A stretch of 64,000 nt of DNA from Senecio squalidus (taxonomy: Eukaryota; Streptophyta; Magnoliopsida; Asterales; Asteraceae), in NCBI GenBank assembly GCA_910822075.1, contig CAJVGC010000508.1, positions 5,857,751-5,921,750 on the forward strand. Reading direction: 5' to 3'. The notes under the pieces were generated by a model. The model made no database searches. It worked only from the letters and a program-made list of their open reading frames with translations, and was not told the origin of the DNA. The position numbers were made by a program, and so were the translations under genes. Of the stretch, positions 21,590 through 31,665 are shown piece by piece; the stretch's first letter is position 1, and each line of letters opens with the position of its first letter.

Positions 21590-24264
21590 GTAATCAAACC
21601 ATCCTCGATCAGCATTCCATTTTCCTCATCTTCTTCGTGGTATAACTTGACCCGTTGTCCTGAGACGATGAAGGAATCTCCCTTTTCCTTCCATAACTCA
21701 ACATAACCCGAGGCAAATGCGCGTTTTACGGTGTATGGCCCCGTCCACTTTGATCGTAATTTTGGAGCTTTGAATTTGTACTTTGATTGGAAAAGAAGTA
21801 CTTTATCGCCCTCCTTAAATTCTTTCCTACGGATTTTCCGATCGTGGAATTCCTTTGTGCGTTCCTTGTAAAGTCAGGAACTTTCGTAGGCCTGCAACCG
21901 TAACTCGTCCATTTCGTGGAGTTGTAAGAACCGCATATCTCCCGCTAAATCCATATCAATGTTGCAGTTCTTCAAAGCCCAGTATGCCTTATGCTCGATT
22001 TCAACCGGAAGGTGACATGTTTTCCCGTAGAGTAGTCGATACGGGGTGGTTCCAATTGGCTTTTTATACGCCGTTCTGAATGCCCACAATGCGTCTTCCA
22101 GCTTCCTTGACCATATATTTGGATTGTTGTTGACCGTCTTTTCCAAAATCCTCTTAATTGCTCGGTTTGTATTTTCCACTTGGTCGCTCGTTTGAGGATG
22201 ATACGAAGTCGCAAACCGGTGATTTACTCCATATCGTTTCAAAACTTTTGCAAGCTGAGCATTGGCGAAGTGGCTTCCTCGATCGCTGATTAATGTCTTT
22301 GGCACTCCAAACCTGCAAAACAAATTTTTAAGAAATTCAACAACCACGTTAGCGTTGTTAGTAGGTAATGCTTTAGCCTCGACCCATTTAGAAACATAAT
22401 CCACAGCAACTAAAATGTAAACATTTCTATTTGAAGGTTTAAATGGTCCCATGAAGTCGATTCCCCAAATATCAAAAACCTCACAAACTTGGATCCCTTG
22501 TTGTGGCATTTCGTCTCGCTTGGTGATGTTTCCCTGGCGTTGACACGCGTCACAGGTGCTCACGAGTGTATAGGCCTCCTTGAAGATTGTTGGCCAGTAG
22601 AAACCTGCATCAAAAACCTTTTTACCAGTTACCGTCGGTCCGTAATGTCCTCCGGTGGGTCCATGATGGCATTCGTACAAAATCCTCCGAGTTTCTCCTC
22701 CGTATACACACCGTCTCACCATTCCATCAGCACATCTACGAAATAAGTATGGTGCGTCCCAGTAGTAGTATTTAGCATCCGAGATCAATTTCTTTTTCTG
22801 TTGATAGGTTAGGCTTTTGTTGACAATTTTTCCGGATAAATAGTTCGCAATATCGGCGAACCATGGGGCATCGCTGTCCGTTTTGCTAATACAGGCCAAC
22901 ATTTCCCCCGGAAATGCATCATCTATCTCCCCTTCCTTCAACTCCCCCAAACTTGGGTTCTCCAATCTGCTCAAATGATCTGCTGCTACATTTTCAGCTC
23001 CTTTCTTGTCCTTGATCTCGATGTCAAATTCCTGCAACAATAAAATCCAACGAATTAATCTAGGTTTAGCATCTAATTTAGAGAATAAGAATTTTAAAGC
23101 AGAATGGTCCGTGAAAACAATTGTTTTGCTCAACACTAAGTATGAGCGGAATTTGTCAAAAGCAAATACTACAGCCAAAAGTTCCTTTTCCGTAGTGGTA
23201 TAATTCTGTTGGGCTTCGTTCAGGGTTTTGCTGGCGAAGTAGATAGGTCGAAAATGTTTGTCGATCCGTTGCCCCAAAACAGCTCCCACTGCGAAATTAC
23301 TGGCGTCACACATTAGTTCGAAAGGCTGAGACCAATCCGGTGCTACCAAAATGGGTGTATTGGTGATCCTCTCCTTGAGTAACTCGAAAGCTTGTAAGCA
23401 CTCCTCCGAGAAATTGAAAGCTACCTCCTTCTCTAATAATTTCGTCATAGGACGAGTAATCTTCGAGAAATCCTTGATAAACCTTCTGTAGAATCCCGCA
23501 TGTCCCAAAAAACTCCGAATTGCTTTCTCGTTCGTTGGTGGTGGTAGTTTGGCGATGACCTCGATCTTTGCTTTGTCTACCTCTATCCCAGCTTTTGAAA
23601 TTTTGTGTCCCAGTACAATTCCCTCTCGAACCATGAAGTGGCATTTTTCCCAGTTTAGGACCAAGTTAGCTTCCTCGCACCTTCCCAACATCTGATCCAA
23701 ATTCTTCAAGCAATCATCGAATGAATCTCCGAAAACTGAAAAGTCATCCATGAACACCTCCATTGTTTTCTCCACCATGTCCTGAAAAATGGCTAGCATA
23801 CACCGTTGAAAAGTGGCTGGTGCATTGCATAGGCCAAATGGCATCCTCCGGTAAGCGTATGTTCCGAACGGGCATGTGAAGGTGGTCTTTTCCTGATCTT
23901 CGGGAGCGATAGGTATTTGGAAATACCCCGAGAATCCATCCAAGAAGCAGTAGAATTCATTTCCTGCTAGTCTCTCGATCATCTGGTCCATGAATGGTAG
24001 TGGGAAATGGTCCTTCCTAGTGGCTTCGTTTAGTTTGCGGTAGATGCAAACTCTCCATCCTGTGACTGTCCTCGTTGGTACCAGCTCATTCTTGTCATTC
24101 AGCACCACGGTCATACCTCCTTTCTTTGGAACACAGTGAATTGGGCTCACCCACGGACTATCTGAGATCGGGTAAATAATTCCTGCATCCAACAACTTAA
24201 CAACTTCCTTTTTAACGACATCTGTCATATTCGGATTTAGCCGCCTTGAACAACGGGTTTTACA
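21590..24264 (-). pseudogene. pol copy 1: RT, RNase H and integrase
   Basis: Visible on the minus strand: RT with FMDDFSVFG as the YxDD-type box, RNase H (MCDASNFAVGAVLGQ, VFTDHSALKFLFSK), the integrase zinc region (CHHGPTGGHYGP, CDACQRQG) and the catalytic core (WGIDFMGPF, SDRGSHFAN, YHPQTSDQVENTNRA). The long frame runs from 24267 to a stop at 21874-21876. The integrase C-terminal part continues in frame to about 21590, so this stop is a nonsense change. Against copy 2 it lacks 3 nt (a Gly in the VCIGYRKLN motif) and 7 nt near its 5' end. Confidence 0.9.
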
Positions 24265-24292
24265 CATGCCTAGTACATATTATTATTTTTTT

Positions 24293-24716
24293 TAGAGTTT
24301 AAGAGAAATAGTGTATACTGAGTCTTGTACTATACACGAAATTTGTATATTCGGAGGAAAAAGTAAAAGTTGAAGAAAATTGAGCAATCCAGTTCGTTAG
24401 AGAGTTTATTTAGTTCGGATTTAATCTAAGTTTTGTTTTATTTTTATTTAACCCATTTATACTCCATTATATATTTTCACATGCCTTTACATGTAAATTA
24501 TAACCCAAATAAAAGTCCCCGTTTAGTTGTACCTAGACTCTAGTGGTGGAGATTTGATACGTTATCAAGCCTATGACAGAATATTCACCATGACTGAGCA
24601 ATTGAGCGATTCTACATAAATATTTTACACACCCTTTTAGACTAGTTTGAGAGTTTTGTGTGATTTTATTTCCCATAAAAATCGTGAGGTGTTTGGTTAT
24701 GTTAATTTTGGCTTTG
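24293..24716 (+). repeat. Inverted copy of the element's own 3' region between two pol copies
   Basis: Reverse complement of 18354-18776. The junction to copy 2 shows microhomology (TTTG). A short stretch GCCTAGTACAT (24267-24277) at the other side also occurs at 18847-18857. The RT/RNase H frame of copy 2 runs straight into this segment and ends at 24533. Confidence 0.9.
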
Positions 24717-26105
24717 CTAATACAGGCCAACATTTCCCCCGGAAATGCATCATCTATCTCCCCTTCCTTCAACTCCCCCAAACTTGGGTTCTCCAATCTG
24801 CTCAAATGATCTGCTGCTACATTTTCAGCTCCTTTCTTATCCTTGATCTCGATGTCAAATTCCTGCAACAATAAAATCCAACGAATTAATCTAGGTTTAG
24901 CATCTAATTTAGAGAATAAGAATTTTAAAGCAGAATGGTCCGTGAAAACAATTGTTTTGCTCAACACTAAGTATGAGCGGAATTTGTCAAAAGCAAATAC
25001 TACAGCCAAAAGTTCCTTTTCCGTAGTGGTATAATTCTGTTGGGCTTCGTTCAGGGTTTTGCTGGCGAAGTAGATAGGTCGAAAATGCTTGTCGATCCGT
25101 TGCCCCAAAACAGCTCCCACTGCGAAATTACTGGCGTCACACATTAATTCGAAAGGCTGAGACCAATCCGGTGCTACCAAAATGGGTGTATTGGTGATCC
25201 TCTCCTTGAGTAACTCGAAAGCTTGTAAGCACTCCTCCGAGAAATTGAAAGCTACCTCCTTCTCTAATAATTTCGTCATAGGACGAGTAATCTTCGAGAA
25301 ATCCTTGATAAACCTTCTGTAGAATCCCGCATGTCCCAAAAAACTCCGAATTGCTTTCTCGTTCGTTGGTGGTGGTAGTTTGGCGATGACCTCGATCTTT
25401 GCTTTGTCTACCTCTATCCCAGCTTTTGAAATTTTGTGTCCCAGTACAATTCCCTCTCGAACCATGAAGTGGCATTTTTCCCAGTTTAGGACCAAGTTAG
25501 CTTCCTCGCACCTTCCCAACATCTGATCCAAATTCTTCAAGCAATCATCGAATGAATCTCCGAAAACTGAAAAGTCATCCATGAACACCTCCATTGTTTT
25601 CTCCACCATGTCCTGAAAAATGGCTAGCATACACCGTTGAAAAGTGGCTGGTGCATTGCATAGGCCAAATGGCATCCTCCGGTAAGCGTATGTTCCGAAC
25701 GGGCATGTGAAGGTGGTCTTTTCCTGATCTTCGGGAGCGATAGGTATTTGGAAATACCCCGAGAATCCATCCAAGAAGCAGTAGAATTCATTTCCTGCTA
25801 GTCTCTCGATCATCTGGTCCATGAATGGTAGTGGGAAATGGTCCTTCCTAGTGGCTTCGTTTAGTTTGCGGTAGCCGATGCAAACTCTCCATCCTGTTAC
25901 TGTCCTCGTTGGTACCAGCTCATTCTTGTCATTCAGCACCACGGTCATACCTCCTTTCTTTGGAACACAGTGAATTGGGCTCACCCACGGACTATCTGAG
26001 ATCGGGTAAATAATTCATGCATCCAACAACTTAACAACTTCCTTTTTAACGACATCTGTCATATTCGGACTTAGCCGCCGTTGTCTTTGAACAACGGGTT
26101 TTACA
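24714..26105 (-). pseudogene. pol copy 2: RT and RNase H, truncated before integrase
   Basis: Nearly identical to 22885-24264. It keeps the conserved entry motif PVVQRQRRLSPNM and the Gly in VCIGYRKLN. A TGA at 26015-26017 (LLDA*IIYPI, where copy 1 has Gly) interrupts it before the RT core. After RNase H it breaks off where copy 1 continues into integrase, and reads into the inverted segment. Confidence 0.9.
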
Positions 26106-26149
26106 TTATCAAGAAAATTAATTTTATGTTTGCAAAATTCGGGGCTAAT

Positions 26150-27130
26150 TCAGGGTATGTCAGATATACGCCAAGCAAAGGCCTTTTTATGACCTTTAAG
26201 GACTGTCAATAATCGAGCTTTTTCGTCACCTGAAAGTGATGACGAAATAACAACTGGTAGTAAATTGGTACCTTCAAGAAAAGCATACTCTAAATGTACC
26301 GGTAGTTGCTTCAGCTCCAAGTCGGTAGGTGGTTCTTCAATTGAAGACTTTATCCTCATGCTCTGGTCCAACTTCAGTTCCTCTTTGACTTCAGTCTCCA
26401 CTTCTTCGATCTTCTCGTCCTTTAGTTCCTCCTCCAAGCTTGTTTCTATCTCTAGAATTTCCTGCCAATCTAAATCATCAAACACATCAATCCGAAAACA
26501 GGTTTCATCAGTAGAATAAGAATGGGTCATGGCTCTATCTAGTGTAAAGACAATTCTTTCTTCCCCAACCCCTAATGAAATTTGCCCATTTTTCACCCGG
26601 ATAATTGCGTCAGCTGTGTTCAGGAATGGTCGTCCAAGGATCAGTGGAACAGTGACATCTTCATCCATCTCCAAAATCACGAAGTCAACCGGAAAGGTGA
26701 ATTTTCCTACATTTACTAGCATGTTCTCAGCAATTCCTAACGGGTATTGGAATGATCGGTCGGCTAGGCGGATACTCATCCTAGTGGGTTTTAACACTCC
26801 TAGGGCAAGTTTAGCATATAGTGAATAAGGCATTAAGTTTATGCTAGCTCCTAAGTCCGCCAATGCACTGCAACTGTAAGTATTGCTGAAGTTGCACTTG
26901 ATAAGGAAACTCCCTGGATCATCTAACTTCGGTGGTATCGTGTTCTTCACCAAAGCTGAACATTCGGTGTTTAAGAATGCGGGTTGCTCCTCCGATGGCT
27001 TTCCCTTGTTCGTGACCAGCTCCTTGATGAATTTAGCGTAATTTGGCATCCCTGCAATTAAATCAACAGGAGGAACATTAATATTAACAGATTTAATCAT
27101 GTCACAGAATTTACCGTACTGCTCCCGCAT
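26150..27130 (-). CDS. Athila protease region
   Basis: The aspartic protease signature ALADLGASINLMP, with DLGAS as in plant gypsy proteases, is followed by the flap-like region and VPLILGRPFLNTADA. The Glu-rich linker after it leads toward RT. The reading frame is separated from gag by a TGA at 27146-27148 (PYPQ*LRKA), probably a CGA-to-TGA change. Confidence 0.85.
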   Translation of the reverse strand: MREQYGKFCDMIKSVNINVPPVDLIAGMPNYAKFIKELVTNKGKPSEEQPAFLNTECSALVKNTIPPKLDDPGSFLIKCNFSNTYSCSALADLGASINLMPYSLYAKLALGVLKPTRMSIRLADRSFQYPLGIAENMLVNVGKFTFPVDFVILEMDEDVTVPLILGRPFLNTADAIIRVKNGQISLGVGEERIVFTLDRAMTHSYSTDETCFRIDVFDDLDWQEILEIETSLEEELKDEKIEEVETEVKEELKLDQSMRIKSSIEEPPTDLELKQLPVHLEYAFLEGTNLLPVVISSSLSGDEKARLLTVLKGHKKAFAWRISDIP

Positions 27131-27270
27131 TCTCGCTTTTCGTAATCATTGAGGATATGGGATATGTGGCTTATAGGCTTTTATTGGAACTTCCTCCACT
27201 GGTTCAGGTGTTTTGGCCTTGGGCTGAACTGGTGGTGCCTCGTCCTCATCGTCCTCGATCTCGAAATCAT

Positions 27271-29070
27271 CTAGAATTGGTTCAGCAGCTTGGTGCTGCG
27301 CACCGTGGTATTTTTCTTGGTCAGATGCTCGGTGTTGTGCACTAACACCTTGGTGCTGCGCACCAGGGTGTTTTTCAGCTTCTGTGGTCGCACAGATGGT
27401 TGGTGCTGCGCACTATCTGACTGTTTTTCTCCATTTTCGTCTCGATCTCCTCCATAAGCATGTCCCGAGCGTGTAGTGATTGCATTCACATGTTCATCTC
27501 TGTGTTTTGGACAGGGTGGCATTCCTTCGTTTCTTCCAGGATGTTGATATTTTGGTATTTGATTGTTGGAAGTGTTGCCTTGGTTCTGTGGTCGTGGATT
27601 TGGTTGCGTATTACTCGGTAATGAGCCCGATGGTCGATTTGAGTTCCGCTCGTTCATCCTATCGAACCGTCTCTCTAAGTCTTGCAGTGCTGCCTGCTGA
27701 TTTCTTTGTCCTTGCTCGATGTGATCATTCAAAACTTTGAATTGGTTACTAAATGTGTCATTCTTCGAGGTTTGGGTGTGGATGAAAGATTTCATAAGAT
27801 CTTTTAGGCTTTGATCTTCGCCTTCGTTCTTCGGTGGATCGTATCTTTGTCGTGGTGGGGATCGTGTATTATTCCTTTGCCATCCGTTGTCTCGATTGTC
27901 ACTGCGGTTGTAGTTACCTCCGCGGTTTTGCCAATTCGGTCCCCGATTAGGATAACCATACTGTGCGTAGTTGGCATCCTCCACTTGTCGATCACACTCA
28001 CTAGCGTAGTGAGGTCCTCCGCATCCTTCACATCCATTCTTCATTAAGTGCATGTCTCTTTCGATTCTTCCGATGCGTTTATCAATCCTGTCCGCCATAG
28101 ATTTGACTTCTTTCACGACCGAAGATGTTTCATTACTACTTTCAACTTGAGCTACTTGACTTCGGTGTTTTCGCCCTCTACCGTCGTCTCGATATTCCCT
28201 GGATAGGCTTATGACTAGCTTGTCCTCCATTAAGTTGTATGCTTCATTAGTGGTCTTGTACATGAAATCCCCTCCTCCGGCTAAATCCAATTCGTTTTGT
28301 GACTCTTTGGTTAATCCATAGAAGAAAATCTCGATGATGTTTTCCTTGCCCAGACCATGACCATAACAACTTCTCAGCATCTCTTTTAGTCTAGCCCATG
28401 CTTCAGTAGATGTTTCTCCATCTTCTTGTCGAAATCCCCTAATCTCTCGTAGTAATTTCCTACCCAAGGCGGGTGGGACAAATCTTTTGATGAAGGTCTC
28501 GCTCATTTGTGTCCATGTTGTGATTGAATTTTCATTAAGCTCCTCGAACCAAACCTTCGCATCTCCGGTGAGAGACGAAGGGAACAACCTGAGTTTGACA
28601 CTGTCGCTCTTGCCTTGACCATATTTGAACATCTCACAAATCTCGTTGAATTTGCCTATGTGTTTATGCGGATCTGAATTGTATCGTCCATCGAAAGTAT
28701 TGTCTTGGATCATCTTGAGATGATGACCCTTGACAACAAAATCATCACCCAAGTCCGGGGTGGTGATTGCCGACCCTCGGGTGGGTGGCACTTCTACAGC
28801 TGTGGCCCGTCGGTGCATTGGCATGTCCAAAGGATCCATAGCTGGTTGCGGTTCCGGTTTGTCTTCACAAATTAGTTCTTCGACCTCTGATTCTGAATCG
28901 CTTCCTCCTCCTTCTGAAGATGAGATATCTTCGAATTTGACTGGTGAGACTTGATCAAAACCTGGTGGTGTCTGAACTAATAAGTTTCCTCTCCTCTTGC
29001 CTCGCTTCTTCGATACTCCTGGATTTGACTTTGGACTCGCGAGTGGTAATCCCGATGCCCTTGTGTTCAT
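27271..29070 (-). CDS. Athila gag
   Basis: The first ATG at 29070 gives MNTRASGLPLASPKSNPG, a typical Athila gag start. The retrotrans_gag region follows (DAKVWFEELNENSITTW, FRQEDGETSTEAWARLKEML), then a degenerate zinc knuckle CEGCGGPHYASEC, then a Gln/Asn/Arg-rich tail. Near the end, short repeats coding VRSTK (27290-27410) derive from GTGCGCAGCACC words that also occur inverted in the LTRs. About 600 codons, open to 27271. Confidence 0.85.
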   Translation of the reverse strand: MNTRASGLPLASPKSNPGVSKKRGKRRGNLLVQTPPGFDQVSPVKFEDISSSEGGGSDSESEVEELICEDKPEPQPAMDPLDMPMHRRATAVEVPPTRGSAITTPDLGDDFVVKGHHLKMIQDNTFDGRYNSDPHKHIGKFNEICEMFKYGQGKSDSVKLRLFPSSLTGDAKVWFEELNENSITTWTQMSETFIKRFVPPALGRKLLREIRGFRQEDGETSTEAWARLKEMLRSCYGHGLGKENIIEIFFYGLTKESQNELDLAGGGDFMYKTTNEAYNLMEDKLVISLSREYRDDGRGRKHRSQVAQVESSNETSSVVKEVKSMADRIDKRIGRIERDMHLMKNGCEGCGGPHYASECDRQVEDANYAQYGYPNRGPNWQNRGGNYNRSDNRDNGWQRNNTRSPPRQRYDPPKNEGEDQSLKDLMKSFIHTQTSKNDTFSNQFKVLNDHIEQGQRNQQAALQDLERRFDRMNERNSNRPSGSLPSNTQPNPRPQNQGNTSNNQIPKYQHPGRNEGMPPCPKHRDEHVNAITTRSGHAYGGDRDENGEKQSDSAQHQPSVRPQKLKNTLVRSTKVLVHNTEHLTKKNTTVRSTKLLNQF

Positions 29071-29213
29071 CAACTTCCTGAAAATACCTGAAAAAGATAG
29101 AAAATAAGAAAAGCGTAAAACGTACCGGTGTAATGACAATTAAAAGTAACTTCTAAGTAAATAAATACTCAAAAGGATCGTATCACAAATTCGAAACAAA
29201 AACTAAAAATCAG

Positions 29214-29231
29214 TCCCCGGCAGCGGCGCCA
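29214..29231 (-). other. Primer-binding site of the Athila element
   Basis: On the minus strand TGGCGCCGCTGCCGGGGA starts six bases after the 5' LTR. TGG is the expected start (complement of tRNA ...CCA). The sequence is of the kind used by Athila-like elements, probably tRNA-Asp; that assignment is from memory. Confidence 0.8.
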
Positions 29232-29237
29232 AAAACT

Positions 29238-30651
29238 TGATGTGTAAAATCTAGTCTTAATTTAAACCTACTATTTCACGCAATTACACACTTATAGGCA
29301 GTGGACCTATTCGTATGTAATATAGTTTAAAAGCAAGTAAATGTTCGTTCGCAGGGACTAATATTGTTTTTAAATTCCGAATTAATAATACTGGTTTGGT
29401 TTTGGGGTTTTTATTGTAACAAAAGATTGATTAAAATTGCAAGTAATTAGTAAAAAGTGATTAATAAAAATCGAGTGAGAAAGTAATTGAGATTATCAAA
29501 TAATGGAGAGAATACACTTGTTTGACACTTCACTTGTTTTCCGTTTAAGTTTACAAAATTGATTAAATAATAAACTTCTAAAATATAGTAAAAGTCCTCT
29601 CGAATCTTTTATTAACTTTAACTACCTCTAATTATACCGTTCCTCTCGAATACAATTGTAATTATTAATAATTAAGCGTTAAGTGACAAGTCCGTTTTTA
29701 GTGATTTAATCTTATAGAGTTTCCTCTCGAATAACTCCTCTAAATACTAAGTCCTTCCGAATCTTAACAAATAGACTTACTCAATTAAGTTTAATTACCT
29801 ACGTTGTTATTACTAAGTCCTCTCGAATCCTAGTAATTTTAAACCGATTATAGACCGACCGATTATTTCATATAAATTACTTAACCTATCTAGATTCCTC
29901 TCGAATACCTAGAATGTTGATTAACTAATTAATATATAAACAACTTGATGATAATATGTTAAAACTTAAGCAAATAAGGATCGACGATTAAACACAAAAA
30001 CCTAAATAATCAATAATGAAAACTCAAACTTCAAACAAGATCCGTTAATCAAACAAGCGTAAAAAGAGTTTAGCTACGCATTATTAAGTCTAAAACAGCA
30101 AATAAAGTAGTAGAAAACATTCTGGAAAATCAGTATTAAAAAGGAGAAAAGCAAACTAAGAATTCTTCAAACGAATCGTGACCGAATATTACGAATAACG
30201 AACTTCCTAGCCTTAATTCCTGCCTCCAAACGTGAATTCCAGCTCCAGAACTTGAGAATAATAATTGATGATTAATCTGGCCGAATTGAGCTGGTATTTA
30301 TAGGCAAAAGTCAAGAGGAAAACGTATTCGACTCAAACTCGAAAACTTGCTGAAAATCGACCAGTGCGCAGCACCTCCCCCTCAGTGCGCCGCACCGTGT
30401 ACAAAATCCGTGTCCAAAACCAATACAAATGCTCGGTGCGCAGCACCCTCTTCATCCCGCGTCGCACTGATGCATTTTGTACTGGTATTCCGTCATTTAA
30501 GTCCATTTCTTCCCTCTTTTCCACTTTCCGATCATGTAAACCTGTAAAATAGATAAAAACACTTTTCCACACAACCTATCCTATCCATCATGTTTACTAT
30601 GAAATGTGACCAAATATCGCATATAAATAGTTATATAAATATACGATATCA
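29238..30651 (-). repeat. Athila 5' LTR (1414 bp)
   Basis: Partner of 16866-18292, shorter by a single 13-bp deletion and otherwise nearly identical. It contains the GC-rich words GTGCGCAGCACC (30364, 30435) and the dispersed CCTCTCGAAT decamer. Confidence 0.95.
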
Positions 30652-30656
30652 GTACA

Positions 30657-31665
30657 CTAAACTTGTTTCCGAGCACTTTGTTCTGATTGTGATCTAGCAA
30701 TCGTTTTTCCGGGCACTTCGTTCTGATTGTGATCTAGCAATCTATGAGTCGAAAACAGAATGAGTACTGAATGATTCAGCATGCAATCATGCAGCTCTGA
30801 ATCGTTCCATTCAGTAACAAATTTCAATTTGCCATAGTTCAAATCGGAACCATCAATAAACCCACAATTACCGAATTTAATGGACAAAAAGGGTAGTGTT
30901 AAACCAAAACATTTACTAAAAAGCAACGAAAATAACAAGCAGAATGAAATATTTTCTAGCATTATTCTCCATAGGTAACGGAACATAAAAAAAAAACCTA
31001 TGAACATGACATTTTCAAAACCTTTTTAAGTGGCCTAAGGGATTGGAATTACGAATTTTCTTATTTTAACTTTGTTATTTTGTTTCACTTTGGGCACAGT
31101 AAGTGTTACTAAACCTTTATTCACTGTGACCTTCATCTGATCGACATTCGTGTCGTCTACGAACATGTTCCCTACTGCTAAGTGCTAACCGTGAAATAGA
31201 TCCCATTTTCTTTGCTCGTTTTTTACGAAACAGATCGGTATTCGATAAGCTATAATCTTAGAATGGGAAAATAAGAAATTATAGTTTTTAGATGGATAAT
31301 TACGATATTTTAAGATTTAAATAAGGTATATAATTTGCCCATATTATGTCTATTAACAGATACAACTCAAATTGACATGTTCTCAAAAACGGAAATGCAA
31401 TAGCAACCTATGCCTTCCCCGCAGAACGGGTGTAAACCTTTCTCCATAGCAACAAAAAATTTGTATGTGTCTCACTGCGTGTACAAGTCAGTTTAGCATA
31501 AGTCATCACCAACCTTCTTCGTCTATTTAGTTTATTATGTAACCAACAAATAACAATAGTGTCGGCTTGAGAATACTACAACAAGAACTCTGGGCACCAG
31601 CAGTTGTTCAGATTTGGGCTATCAAGACGGGACGGTGATGCTAACTTGAGAACTAGGAATGTGAT
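30657..31665. other. Spacer between Athila and MIC60
   Basis: Contains a 2 x 40-bp tandem repeat (about 30663-30742; core TTCTGATTGTGATCTAGCAA). Otherwise no gene seen; it includes the MIC60 3' flank. Confidence 0.6.

Larger units (their letters stand above)
16866..30651 (-). mobile_element. Athila-type Ty3/gypsy retrotransposon, internally rearranged, 13.8 kb
   Basis: LTRs at 16866-18292 (3' LTR in element sense) and 29238-30651 (5' LTR), each TG...CA, flanked by the 5-bp duplication GTACA (16861-16865 and 30652-30656). In element order: 5' LTR, PBS, gag, protease, RT/RNase H copy 2, inverted 3'-region segment, RT/RNase H/integrase copy 1, ATHILA-type extra ORF, PPT, 3' LTR. Long LTRs, the extra 3' ORF and the PBS fit the Athila lineage. 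Stops (27146-27148, 26015-26017, 21874-21876) and frameshifts mean it cannot make intact Pol itself. Confidence 0.93.

Noticed and set aside
24533..25984. A 483-aa frame as a single novel protein
   Set aside because: It is RT/RNase H copy 2 reading by chance into the inverted noncoding segment; a chimaera of a broken element.
30657..31007. 116-aa minus frame next to the Athila LTR
   Set aside because: Includes a 40-bp tandem repeat and hydrophobic AT-rich codons; no homology seen.
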